Below, piece after piece: positions 35,301 through 43,635 of a DNA stretch of 64,000 bases. The stretch is from Euleptes europaea (Eukaryota; Chordata; Lepidosauria; Squamata; Sphaerodactylidae). Numbering within the stretch: the stretch's first letter is position 1; every line of letters begins with the position of its first letter. The translations under genes and the position numbers were made by a program. Below the pieces are notes generated by a model, which was given only the letters and a program-made list of their open reading frames with translations, was not told the origin of the DNA and did not search any database. The DNA is taken from contig NC_079332.1 in NCBI RefSeq assembly GCF_029931775.1, positions 17,439,186 through 17,503,185 on the forward strand. Reading direction: 5' to 3'.

Positions 35301-36721
35301 GCTTTGGGGTAAAAGGCCAGTCGTGTGGAATATTGTGGGGAGGGGCTGTGGCTCAGTGGTAGAGCATCTGCTTGGCATGCAGAAGGTCCCAGGTTCAGTC
35401 CCTGGCATCTCCAGTTAAAGGGGCAAGGCAGGGAGGTGAAGTGAAGGACCCCTGCCTGGTACCCTGGAGAGCCGCTGCCGGTCTGAGTAGACAATACTGA
35501 CTTTGACAGACCAAGGGTCTGATTCAGTATAAGGCAGCTTCATGTGTGTTTATGTGAACTCTCTCCCTCTTCTGTTTTCAAGAGCCTGACAGTGGAAGAA
35601 GCGGAGGAGGTGGTCTCGCTACAGCAAGGTAAATACTAGGCGTGGCGGTGTGTGTGTGTCTGTGACAGTTGACCCTTCAGGGTTAGATTGGAACCAGCCA
35701 GCGCCCCCCCCCCCCCCCCCGAGGTCTGCTTCTCTGGGCGGAAGGCTTATCAGCACAGTAAGAGCTCGAGGTGGAATCCTTCCCGGGGTGTCGCTGAGTG
35801 CAGAATCCGCTGGTGGAAGATTTGGAGTTGGGCAGGGTGGAGCGGGAACAGAGCTGAGCCCCTGGAACTGGGTGGGAAGAGGCCCAGATTGAGGCCAGTC
35901 CTGGGGCACAGAAGGGAAGCTCGACCTGCGCGCGAGCAGTGGTGGGGAAGGGGGGCCCCTCGTTGCCTCCAGCCGCCCGAGCACCTTCTCTTCGGCCTGT
36001 CTCAGGTAGCCCGCTTCCCTCCGGCGAGGACATCCTCAACGAGAGCCCTGGGGGGGCCTGCGAGGCGATCACCCTCCCAAAAGCAGAGAGCGAGGCATTG
36101 CCGGCGGAGGTGTACGTGCCAGGTAACAGCCCAGAGGAGGGAGTGGGAGGCCCTGACACCAGGCCAGGAGCCCCGGGAGCTGGGAAGGAGCCCAGCCGGC
36201 CTCGCTTGCAGGAGGGTCCTCTGTGGCTCCCCCAGGCTGCCAACTCTCGCTTTGGGCACGGGAGCCAAGCACGGGAGGGCAGCACCCTCCCTGGCTGTGC
36301 TGGAGGCATCGGGGCTCCACCTGGGCTCATCACCTTCTGTTGATCTTGGCCCCTATTGCAAGGAATGGAAGCGGATGGGAAAGGCAGCGGAGGGAATACG
36401 GGGATGGGGCTTTTCTGTAAGCCTGGTCAAGTTGAGGGGGGAGCCTTTTAAGAAAGGCTTAGGGTGGCTGAGAGGGCCAAGGGGCCCCCTCTGAAGGCAT
36501 GGTCTGCCCAAGAGAGGGTTCGAGAGGGCCAGTAGGGCCAGTGATGTTGGTGAGGGCAGCCGTGCGCTGTGGTGTGGCGGAGCCAGGAGGGGCCCGTGTG
36601 TCCCCAGCACTTTCTAACGTCTCCCTCTCTGTCTGCCCCCATGCCCCGCCCCCCGCCCCTCCCCCACCCTGCCTGAGCAGCGCTTGGCCCCGATTCCTGC
36701 TCTATTGGGATAGAGGAGTGA
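17114..36721 (+). CDS. MGRN1: MGRN1, mahogunin-type RING E3 ubiquitin ligase, 16 coding exons, 539 aa
   Basis: Coding exons: 17114-17201, 19287-19405, 20531-20619, 22190-22336, 24902-25019, 25340-25406, 26220-26272, 27293-27340, 28573-28641, 29550-29709, 30163-30272, 30879-31102, 31429-31552, 35583-35628, 36006-36122, 36681-36721. All have AG/GT borders and the phases add to one frame of 540 codons. The product starts [20 protein letters not shown] (Gly2 is a myristoylation candidate) and carries the conserved N-terminal domain ([32 protein letters not shown]). Next comes a C3HC4 RING at residues 279-317 (C279, C282, C294, H296, C300, C303, C314, C317), then a PSAP at 385-388, the known TSG101-binding motif in this protein. 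The end is [11 protein letters not shown], the MGRN1 rather than RNF157 C-terminus. In mammals it ubiquitinates TSG101 and curbs melanocortin receptor signalling. Exon 7 adds one Val (VVVEV) relative to the mammalian form I recall. The alternative Lys-rich exon after HDEHS was not found. Confidence 0.96.
17333..17495 (-). mobile_element. GGGTTGCCA-type miniature element, degraded, in MGRN1 intron 1
   Basis: Marks of the family read on the minus strand: GAGGTTTGGGGGCGGAGCCTGGGGAGG, then CCACCTGGAGGTTGGCATC at the far end. The ends are worn. It lies just inside intron 1, at the edge of the CpG block. Confidence 0.5.
18005..18150 (+). repeat. Amniote interspersed repeat (GTGAGCTGTGGCTCACGAAAGC family)
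   Basis: It contains GTGAGCTGTGGCTCACGAAAGC, TTGTTAGTCTTTCAGGTGCT and AGACTAACACGGCTACCC, a combination common in reptile genomes. Other pieces lie at 44.88-44.96 kb (minus) and 59.83-59.92 kb (plus). I recognise the repeat but cannot name its class with certainty. Confidence 0.55.
18155..18375 (-). mobile_element. tRNA-derived SINE, diverged, minus strand
   Basis: Read on minus: a head with CAGCATGGTGTAGAAGTTCG, then a body with CTTGGGCAAGTCACAC and CTACCTCACAGGGTTGTAGT-like words, then a tail with CCCCGTTTGGGGAGAAAGG. This matches the family found at 52.3 kb. It contains a GT microsatellite. Confidence 0.55.
18633..19130 (+). mobile_element. GGGTTGCCA-type miniature element split by a tRNA-Ala SINE
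   Basis: The left part (18633-18757, with a partly duplicated start, GCCAACCTCCAGG appearing twice) and right part (about 18962-19130, GATCAGTTCACCTGGAG to CAGGGCTGGCAACCCTGG) form one element. A tRNA-Ala SINE (18758-18961, GGCTCAGTGGTAGAGCC, tail GGCAGCTTCATGTG) sits inside. Located in MGRN1 intron 1. Confidence 0.65.
19787..19981 (+). mobile_element. hAT-type miniature element with 8-bp target duplication
   Basis: The ends are inverted (CAGTGGTTCGCAAACTGTG and AAAGTTTGGCAACCGCTG). The flanks are ATCTATAC (19779-19786) and ATTTATAC (19982-19989), an 8-base target duplication with one change. The internal sequence (GTGCTCC...) matches the copy at 48.16 kb. In MGRN1 intron 2. Confidence 0.8.
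20946..21303 (+). mobile_element. Two head-to-tail tRNA-Ala SINEs
   Basis: The first copy (20946-21085) ends early. The second (21092-21303) starts GGGCTGTGATTCAGTGG and runs to the GGCAGCTTCATGTAT tail. They lie in MGRN1 intron 3. Head-to-tail clustering recurs at 15 kb and 63.5 kb. Confidence 0.75.
21304..22189. other. MGRN1 intron 3 remainder, nothing recognised
   Basis: GC-rich intronic sequence upstream of exon 4. No open frame with recognisable homology and no assignable repeat. Confidence 0.5.
22337..23384. other. MGRN1 intron 4, 5' part, nothing recognised
   Basis: GC-rich intronic sequence before a CR1 copy. Several open frames exist on both strands, but their composition is what GC-rich noncoding DNA gives by chance. 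Confidence 0.5.
23385..24245 (+). mobile_element. CR1 LINE 3' part in MGRN1 intron 4
   Basis: Encodes the C-terminal reverse-transcriptase end of CR1 ([72 protein letters not shown]) and the 3' UTR with GATGACCCTGGTGGTCCCTTCCAACT at the end. About 155 residues are open, so it is one of the better preserved copies here. It is 5'-truncated. Confidence 0.9.
24256..24750 (-). mobile_element. CR1 LINE 3' end, second subfamily
   Basis: Read on minus: [19 protein letters not shown], then [19 protein letters not shown] and a 3' UTR ending in the GGATCAGGCC / AAGAAAAGCCCTG region. It lies almost directly against the plus-strand CR1, so the two copies are tail to tail in intron 4. Confidence 0.85.
26532..27087. 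mobile_element. Long-arm foldback element in MGRN1 intron 7
   Basis: Two inverted arms, 26594-26780 and 26893-27075 (about 185 bases each, few mismatches), flank a loop of about 110 bases. Probable target-site copies TTTTAAACAGAAAACC (26514) and TTTTAAATGGAAAACC (27088) bracket it. No coding capacity was seen. The element family is not known to me. Confidence 0.7.
28232..28557 (+). mobile_element. tRNA-Glu-like SINE, near complete, MGRN1 intron 8
   Basis: The head is GTGGTGTAGTGGTTAAGAGC with GGGTTTGATTCCCCACTC as the B-box region. A partial internal duplication of the B-box segment follows (TTTGTTTCCCCACTCCTACA), then the body (TGACCTTGGGCTAGTCACAG) and tail (AAGTGTTAGAGAAAGTCGAC, ATATAAAACCAACTCTT). 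This copy defines the family for the fragments elsewhere. It ends 15 bases before exon 9. Confidence 0.8.
28806..29285 (-). mobile_element. CR1 LINE 3' end, MGRN1 intron 9
   Basis: Read on minus: [16 protein letters not shown] and [20 protein letters not shown], then the 3' UTR ending GGTCCCTTCCAACTCTTGATTCT. 5'-truncated. Confidence 0.85.
31553..34695. other. Large MGRN1 intron 13, repeat-poor block
   Basis: Unlike the neighbouring introns, about 3.1 kb here holds no CR1, SINE or miniature element that I can see. 33.4-34.3 kb is moderately AT-rich with many homeobox- and TCF-like words. No exon is supported. It may contain conserved noncoding elements; that needs alignment. Confidence 0.4.
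34698..34862 (-). mobile_element. CR1 LINE 3' end fragment
   Basis: CATAGAATCGTAGAGTTGG, then CTAGTCCAGCCCCCTGCTCA and GTCCAGCCTCTGCTTAAAGA mark the 3' UTR and end of ORF2 of the same CR1 subfamily as the copy at 59.04 kb. Confidence 0.75.
35156..35262 (-). mobile_element. CR1 LINE 3' UTR fragment
   Basis: ATCATAGAGTTGGAAGGGAC, CATCTAGTCCAACCCCCTGC and ACAACTACCTCC mark the short terminal part of CR1. In MGRN1 intron 13. Confidence 0.75.
35336..35556 (+). mobile_element. tRNA-Ala-derived SINE
   Basis: Near-complete copy from GGGGAGGGGCTGTGGCTCAG to AGTATAAGGCAGCTTCATGT. It ends about 25 bases before MGRN1 exon 14, close enough to touch the polypyrimidine tract region. Confidence 0.85.
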
Positions 36722-37042
36722 GCCGGTACGTCTTCTCTTTCCTCCGTACACGCTGGCAGGTGTCTTTCGGGAGGGGAGGGGGTGGGGTGGGGAAAGGCAG
36801 GCAGAATTGGGGGGTGGGGTGGCACAGGTAGACCCCCCGGGCTGTATCCCTGCCCACCAGTCCTGGGGTGTGGCTGGATGCAGCTTCGGGCAGAGGGGGG
36901 CCAATCTCCTTTGATGGTTCAGGCACCTGGGGGGGGTGGCTTCCATCCAGGTCTCACCATGCTGTTGCTTCTGCCTGGCCTCTCCAGGAAGGGAGGGGTG
37001 GCGGCTTGGCCCCTTTCCCCACACACCTCTCCCCCCTTCTAG

Positions 37043-37155
37043 GGTCTTCTGACTTTGCGGGCATCCTCCAGAGCCGCGGGACCAGCGACGCCGGGCCGGC
37101 CACCCTCTTCAGCCATCCCCATCTCTGTATGGAAAGCAGGCACAGCCCGGCCTGA
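37043..37155 (+). other. MGRN1: Possible alternative last coding exon of MGRN1
   Basis: An acceptor (CCCCTTCTAG) is followed by a stretch that, joined to the phase-1 end of exon 15, reads GSSDFAGILQSRGTSD... for about 38 residues to a TGA at 37153-37155. It would replace the [11 protein letters not shown] ending. Mammalian MGRN1 has isoforms differing at the C-terminus, so an alternative terminal exon is plausible; this one is inferred from phase and acceptor only. Confidence 0.35.
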
Positions 37156-38319
37156 GTTGGACCGCCAGGCACAGTGCAAAAGCCCACGAGCCCCTGGGGG
37201 CCACCGCTGCCGCCGCCTCCTCCCCCCGGGACGCTCTGCGCACGCTCTGTTCTGTTCTCTCCTGCTGCTGGCCAGGCAGTGTTCCCCCCGCAGTTGGACT
37301 TGGCCTCCCCCTATGATGGACTTGTGTCTTTGTACAGACGTGCATTGTTCAACTCCCTGCCCCTCCAGGACCCCCCAACCCCCTGCCCGGCAGGACCCCT
37401 CTCATTTCTTCTTGGGCAATTAAGACCGAAGGATCTTCCTCCCTCACTGCCGTCCTGCTGGAACTGCCTTCCCCGTGTCAATAGCTGGCGGGACTTCAGC
37501 CCTCTTAAACGTTCTGCCTGGCTGCAGGTTGGTGCAGTGGCCAGGCCGTGGCACCTCCCTTTGCTCTCCTGCCTGCCTTGCCCTGTCACTTGCTGGCAGA
37601 CCCGGGAGGGTGGGTCCTTCCTTCCTGGGCTTTGCCACAGGGCCTCCTTGTGCCCCGGGGGTGGGGGGCATCTCTGTAAAACTGGGCAGCCAAGCACTGC
37701 TCCCGTGGTCAGCAGGGGGCTCTGCTGGAAGGGGAGGCCACCCCTGCTGCTGCGTGCCTGCCACTGGAGGGGACCTCCCTTTCCCCCATCCTCCAGTTTC
37801 CCTCTCCACCTCGGAGCATTTGCGGCCCAGGTGCAGACTTCCAGCAGAGGAGCCAGGCAAGAGCTGTGCTGCTGTGACCAGAGGCCACCTGCCCCACAGT
37901 TTCCCTCTCCCCTTTGACCCCCAGTGGCCCTGCTGCCGCTGTGACCCTGTGCCTGTCTGAGGCCCCCCACACAGGCTTTTGGAGAGGGGGATGAGGAAGG
38001 GCCAGCTGGATCGTGGCAGGAGTCCCTCCCGGGTCCCATTCCAGCCTCCACCCTCTTTCTGTCAAGCGTTGTTGGCTGGCGATAGGGAAGGAGAAGACCC
38101 TCGGGGCATGAGTGGTCCTCCCAGGCCCCTAACTTGGGCAAGCCAGAAAGGGAGATGCCGCGGCCTCCCCTCTTCGGCTCTCCTGCCCTGCCGGGGGCCG
38201 TGACGTGCCTGGGGTTTGCCCCGTCCTCTCTGGTGGTGCCATCCTTTTCTGTCCGTGTCTCCTGAAGGGCAGTGCTGAACTCTTGCCCACGCGGCTTGGT
38301 GTGTTTCTATATTTATAGG

Positions 38320-38325
38320 AATAAA
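38320..38325 (+). terminator. MGRN1: Poly(A) signal AATAAA for MGRN1
   Basis: Canonical hexamer in AT-rich local sequence (ATATTTATAGGAATAAACTC) at the end of a GC-rich 3' UTR, followed within 20 bases by TGTGTCTTG-type U/G-rich sequence. It is the only good candidate between the stop codon and the convergent FOXJ1-like gene. Confidence 0.65.
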
Positions 38326-38539
38326 CTCCTCCTGTGTCTTGCCTGCGCTCCCGTCTCTGGCTGTTGGGGGGGTGGAGCAGACGCCCTTGAGCCCTTGGCG
38401 GCAGGGCGAGTGTTCCCCAGGGGCTGGGCGGCACAATCTCGGATGCGGCCTGGTTGCCCATTCAGAAGGACTGTGCGAGAGGCAGCATGCTTTGTAGCCC
38501 TTCCTGGGGAGCACAGGCGGGATGCTGCTGCCGCCGCTG

Positions 38540-38655
38540 CAGTCACCCTGTTTGTGGGCTTCCAAAAGACCTCTGGTTGGCCACTGTGTGAGCAGACGGC
38601 TGGACTTGATGGGCCTTTGGCCTGATCCAGCGTGGCTCTACGGAAGTCCTTATGC
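38540..38655 (+). mobile_element. CR1 LINE 3' end fragment
   Basis: TGTGGGCTTCCAAAAGACCT, GGTTGGCCACTGTGTGAGCA and GACTTGATGGGCCTTTGGCC mark the terminal region of the same CR1 subfamily seen at 24.26 and 58.2 kb. Confidence 0.7.
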
Positions 38656-39316
38656 CTTCTGTGGGGCTAAGACGGGCTTCCCCTTCAGGCTGATGGGGCG
38701 CAGGGAGTGGTTTGGGCACAGGAAAGGCGTGAGTGAAATGCTAAGTTCTGCCCCTTCTCCTCCCAGCCCCAGATTGAGGGCGGGGCCAGTAGTTTCCTCT
38801 TGTTGACTGGTGGGCCTGCTCCTTGGGGGCTGCAGCTGAGCTGCCCCGCTTGCCTTTCAGGGGCAGCCATGGCACGGCACTGCCCCATCTGCCTCTTGCA
38901 CCTCTCCTCCTCTGGAGAGCCAGCATGGTGTAGTGGTTAAGAGCAGACCAAAGCAACCTCTGCTCCTGGAAAATGGTGGGGAGGGGCAAAATCCTCATTC
39001 CCAAGGCTGGGGGCTTGTTCCTCATGTAAGAAAAACCCACACACAGCAACTTCTGCCACGTTACAGACTTTTCTTTTTTTACAAAAATGGAAAAGGGGGA
39101 AGTTGGGGGTCAGGGCCTCAGAACATTGGGAGGGGGCCATAGTGGAGGACTTGCCCCCACCCTGCCAAACACAGTGTGTATATACTTGCACCCGGAGGAC
39201 TGGAGCCGCCACCAGGCAGGACACCCAGCCAGAGTGCAGCGCCTGACAAGCAGCCCAGGCCGGCAGCAGGGGCTCCGCCATCCCTTCTGTTGCAGAGGGC
39301 TCAGAGGCCAGCCAAC

Positions 39317-41302
39317 TCACACTTCCCAGGGCTGTATCTCAACCAGGAAGCTCTCGGCAAAGCAAGGGTCTTCCTCAAGGCCCCAGCTGGCTCCCAGGGC
39401 CGGCTCCTCTCCCGCTTCCTCCCATGGCTCGGTCAGCGGCTCCAAGCGCAACACCAGGTCCTCCTCCTCCACTGGGGGACCCCGTTTGCTCAGAGCGTCG
39501 AGAGGCAGAGGGTGGGAGAGGGAAGCCATGTCTTCCTCCGCCGGGGCCAGAGCGCAAAGGGCCGTGGCGAGCTCCACTTCGTCTTCGCCGGCAGCTGCAA
39601 AGGTCCCCTCCAGCCCTGGGACCCAGCTGAGGTTGCTCGGCAGAACGGCCGTCTCCCTGCTGATCTCTACCATAGGAGAGGAAGGGGCCCTCCTGGCGGC
39701 TTTGCTGGGACGCAGCAGTGGTGCCTGCATGCATGTCCCGCTCAGCAGGCTGTCTCCTCTGGTGCTTGCAGCAGCGGAGGGGAGGGCTGGCATTCGTTTC
39801 CGTGGGAACCCACCATTGATGAGCGTGTCTGCGTACTGGGGGTTGATCTGCCAGAAGCCCCCCTTGCCCGGCTCATCCTTTCCCCGCGGCACCTTCTGGA
39901 AACACTTGTTCAGGGACAGGTTGTGCCGGATGGAGTTCTGCAACGACAGACACACACACACACATACAGGAGGCTTAGCTGGGGGATGCAAGAGAGGGCT
40001 GTGGAGGGAGAATGGGGGCCACTGGAGTGGTTAATTTATAAACACCGCATGGCTACTGGCCAAGCTGGAACAAAGAGTCTCTAGCAGAGTTACCCCAAGG
40101 TATTTGGGAAACATTGACCCAGCACCCAGCCGGACCATTCTCTCCTGCCCTCAACAGAATCATAGTGCTGGAAAGGGCCACCAGGGTCATTAGTCCACCT
40201 CCCTGCACAATGCAGGAAATACACAACTACCTCCCACACCCCCAGTGACCCCCTGCTCCATGCCCAGAAGATGGCCAAGATGCCCCTCCCTCTCATGATC
40301 TGTCTTAAGTTCATTGAATCAGCAATGCTGACAGATGGCCATCTAGCCTCTGCTTAAAAACCTCCAGGGAAGCCTGTTCCACTGAGGAACTGTTCTGACT
40401 GTTAGAAATTTTTTCCTAATGTCTAGATGGAAATTCTTGATTTAATTTTAACCCGTTGGTTCTGGTCTGACCTTGTGGGGCAACAGAAAACAACTCGGCA
40501 CCCTCCTCTATATGACAGCCCTTCAAGTACTTGAAGATGGTTATATCCCCTCTCAGTCTTCTCTTCAGGCTAAACATCCCCAGCTCCTTCAACTTTTCCT
40601 CATAGGACTTGGTCTCCAGACCCCTCACCATCTTTGTTGCCCTCCTCTGGACACGTTCCAGCTTTTCTACATCCTTAAATTGCGGTGCCCAAAACTGAAC
40701 ACAAGTAATCCACAAAGCCAATGGGCCAGAATATTTACACCAGAGAACAGCTATGTCCTGCCCCCGCCATCCCCCCATAGCCCTTTGCCACCCTGGGGCT
40801 GCCCCTAATTCACCTGCCAGCTGGGATCCGCATGGCGGTAGTAGCAGAAGTTCTCTATGATCCAGGTGTAGATGGCGGAGAGGGTGAGCTTGGCCTCTTT
40901 GCTGGCCCGCATGGCCATGCAGATGAGGGTGGCATAGGAGTAGGGGGGCTTCACCCGGGCATCAGTCTTATAGTCGGCTGTTTCGGAAGCAGGGGCGGGG
41001 GGCCGCCAGAAGCTGGTGCTGGAGGAGGTGGGCTTGCCCATGCTCGGGGGCATCCCCTTGGCGGCTGTGTCTCCGGCCGGGGGGCTGGCTGGGCCGCAGG
41101 AGCCCTGAAGGACCCTCGAGGGGCCAGGCTGGCCAGAGGCAGAGGAGGCCTCGGGGTCAGCAGGGAGGAAGGAGAACTCCTGGAGCCACTGGAGGCTGGT
41201 GAGGCTGTCGTCCAGGGTCCCGGCCCCGTCGCCATCCTTCCAAGCTCTTGAGTCCAGCTGCTCCTCCTTCCGCTGGACCATGGGCAACCTGCGGCTGGCC
41301 AT
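39317..41302 (-). CDS. FOXJ1-like forkhead transcription factor, two coding exons, 369 aa
   Basis: Coding exons (minus): 41302-40814 and 39937-39317. The intron splits the forkhead box after HADPSWQ, where human FOXJ1 is also interrupted (donor CAG|GTGAAT, acceptor TTGCAG). The first coding exon has its own acceptor (TTGCTTCCCAG at 41344), so a noncoding first exon should lie upstream. Residues 30-44 read [15 protein letters not shown], the FOXJ1 N-terminal signature. The forkhead spans about 117-206 ([41 protein letters not shown]). The acidic tail ends [17 protein letters not shown], like the FOXJ1 C-terminus. The protein is shorter than human FOXJ1 (421 aa as I recall) and diverged in the middle. 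FOXJ1 drives motile-cilia genes. It lies tail to tail with MGRN1, paralogue of RNF157, the neighbour of mammalian FOXJ1, so it is probably a FOXJ1 ohnologue (foxj1.2 / foxj1b type). Confidence 0.9.
40155..40705 (-). mobile_element. CR1 LINE 3' part in the FOXJ1-like gene intron
   Basis: Read on minus: [20 protein letters not shown], then [20 protein letters not shown] and [17 protein letters not shown], and the 3' UTR to about 40155. 5'-truncated. It makes up most of the 876-base intron. Confidence 0.85.
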
Positions 41303-41343
41303 GCTCCGTAGCCCTGAGCCCTGCCGGGCCCTGCTTTCTCCCA

Positions 41344-42187
41344 CTGGGAAGCAAAGAAAGGGTGGGTGGGTAAGAAGGAGACTGCTTCGGTTAGATCTCC
41401 TGCAGGGGCCGAGACAAAAGGGATGCTGTTGCTGGCCTCCCCCCCACCCCCGCCGGCTGGATTGGGTTACCTGCGCTCTGTTTGCCAGGGGGGCCTCACA
41501 GCTGCCCGCCTCTTTGGGAAGCGGCTCCCTGGGGATGAACGATCCTGTTTCCAAGGGTGTCCAGGTGGCCGCGGTCGAGCCAGGGTTCGTGTTCACCTTC
41601 ATTAAGGGAGTGCGTGGCTAAGCCGATGGGGCTGCAACCTGAGAAGGCCAGGGGGGGGGGGGGTAATCGCAGCCTCACCCCCCAAAGGACTAGCTAGCCA
41701 ACAAAAAGCCTGAGGCAGCTGTATGGCCCCTGGGGGTATCTTTTCACATCTCGTGCGTCCTTCTGTGTAGCAGCTGTGGGGAGCACGGTGCTGCTCAAAC
41801 CACTTGAATCATGCATGTGTGTTTGATTCACCTGGAGGGAAGTGCCCAGCCTGGCGCATAGTTCTGCCCCGCCTTCCACCGCCCTCGCTGTGAGCAGCGG
41901 AGTTTCTTGGCTGGGCAACAGAAAGCGCAGTGGAGTCCTGCAATGACCCCAGAGAAGTCCCCACTTGGGCAAAGGAGGGCATGAAGGATCGAGGGCTATT
42001 TGAGAGAAAAGAGTCCCCGAAGGAAATGCTGGGCCTGAGGATGAGGAAGGAGCAGGGGGAGGTTGGGGGAGGGGGGGCTGTGAAGTATCTCCCCCCCCAT
42101 CCCCCAGAAGGCCTTGAGGCAGGGAAAATGTTCAGGACTTCACCAGGGGTGGCATGCAACTCTTGGACTGGCCCTGACATCGTCCTG
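41344..42187. other. Upstream sequence of the FOXJ1-like gene, no motif secured
   Basis: This 0.84 kb lies 5' of the first coding exon and should hold part of the first intron or the noncoding first exon. I found no certain TATA box, X-box or CpG island here. Confidence 0.4.
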
Positions 42188-42318
42188 TCATAGAATCATA
42201 GAGTTGGAAGGGACCGCCAGGGTCATCTAGTTTAACCCCCTGCACAATGCAGGAAATTCACAACTACCTCCCCACAACACCCCCAGTGACCCCCTACTCC
42301 ATGCCCAGAAGATGGCAA
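42188..42318 (-). mobile_element. CR1 LINE 3' UTR fragment
   Basis: CATAGAATCATAGAGTTGG through GGGTCATCTAGTTTAACCCC to CCATGCCCAGAAGATGGC, the terminal part of the common CR1 subfamily. Confidence 0.75.
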
Positions 42319-42936
42319 AAAAAAACAACAACCCACCTCCCAGGATCCCTAACCCCAAATTCCTCCCTGACTACAAAGTGGCGATTGAGCGGCATTACCC
42401 TGGGCATGCAAGAAAGGGCCATGACAACCAAGCACTGATGCAAAACCCTTCCTGCTCTCCCTCTCTTCATCTGCCTCAGTTCACAGTCAGAATTAAAAGG
42501 TGCCAATTCCCCTTTGCCTTTGCCAAGCCCACCCCCCCCCGCCAGTGATTACTTTCTTCCCCACCCTGGTGCCGCCTTGGTGGGGAGGGGACAGTGGGGC
42601 TCCCAAGTCTTCCTAGCAGCCCAGAGCACCCCCGGTCAGTGGTGGCCGGCCCCACCTTCTTTGGGCCACTTGGCAGAGGCTACTAGAGAGAGAAGTTCAG
42701 ATGAGTGTAACCCCAGAAAACACTTTCTCGGGAGTAAGCCCCACCGAGTACAAGTCTGAGCCAACCTGCCTAGGTTTCCTCCCCAAGAGATCCAAAGAAC
42801 CCTGGCTGTTAAGGGGCTAATGCGGATTAATTTAAACCCACCCCCACTAAAATCCAGGGTCAGGGTAGGTTTCTCCTATGTGCACTGGGCCTTCATCTAA
42901 GAAAGCCCACCAAGGCCTCACGTGGATTGCCTAGAG

Positions 42937-43391
42937 CAGTGGTTCCCAAAGTGGGCAGTACCACCCCCTGGGGGGCAGTGGGATTCCCTAGGGGGGCACT
43001 AAGAGGCAAGGGGGCAGCAGGGGGGCACTAGAGGTGGGGCCCTTCAACGGTGTTGTTCACTAATTCACAATAGATCGAGCTATGGCACCATGCTGGGAAA
43101 TTTGGTGGAAACTGTCAGAATTTTTTTTCCAGACTTTGAAGAGCTGGTACCACTGGGTCAAGTTCATTGGTTTTGTTGAATAAATTTCAACTAATTAAAA
43201 GTAAGTTTTAATTTGATTTTGAATAGATGTGCAATTAACTGTTACTGTTTTGAAATTGTATTGTTATTATCTTCTTTAGTGAGTCATGCAAACTCCTATT
43301 TTGAATGCTTTTTACAGGACAGGGTAAGGGGCGCTGGGGTTGAGTTTGTGGAACCAAGGGGGGGGTGGCCCGAAAAGTCTGGGAACTACTA
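42937..43391 (+). mobile_element. hAT-type non-autonomous element with 8-bp target duplication
   Basis: Ends CAGTGGTTCCCAAAGTGGGC and TCTGGGAACTACTA. Flanks GCCTAGAG (42929-42936) and GCCTACAG (43392-43399), seven of eight bases alike. The interior is G-rich near both ends and AT-rich in the middle, without coding capacity. Confidence 0.8.
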
Positions 43392-43635
43392 GCCTACAGC
43401 ATGCAGATGCGTGTCATGCATGCACATGAGAATGTCCCAGGCTTGGCATAACCAACCACCTAGACTTCAGTCTTCGTAGAAGCCCCAAGGTTTGCACGCT
43501 ACATGCTGGATCACCCCCCCCCCCCCGCTGAAATCACGGCTGGCTAGGATGCTCTCTGCACACGACCAGAGATACGTCAACGAGCTCTTCACCTTTGGGA
43601 ATCAAAATATCAGAAAATATTAAGGACTGTATGTG

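Larger units (their letters stand above)
36722..38345 (+). other. MGRN1: MGRN1 3' untranslated region
   Basis: From the stop codon to just past AATAAA at 38320-38325. GC-rich, no repeats until a CR1 tail at 38.54 kb. The poly(A) site itself is inferred. Confidence 0.6.

Noticed and set aside
35683-36494. Long frames on both strands (up to 268 residues) across MGRN1 exons 15 region
   Set aside because: Shadow frames of GC-rich intron and exon sequence; the real exon 15 is confirmed by phase and MGRN1 similarity.
37174-38141. 247- and 276-residue opposing frames after MGRN1
   Set aside because: They fill the GC-rich MGRN1 3' UTR, overlap each other on opposite strands and have no recognisable domain.
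39087-40084. Plus-strand frames of about 300 residues over the FOXJ1-like last exon
   Set aside because: They are antisense shadows of a forkhead exon on the minus strand.
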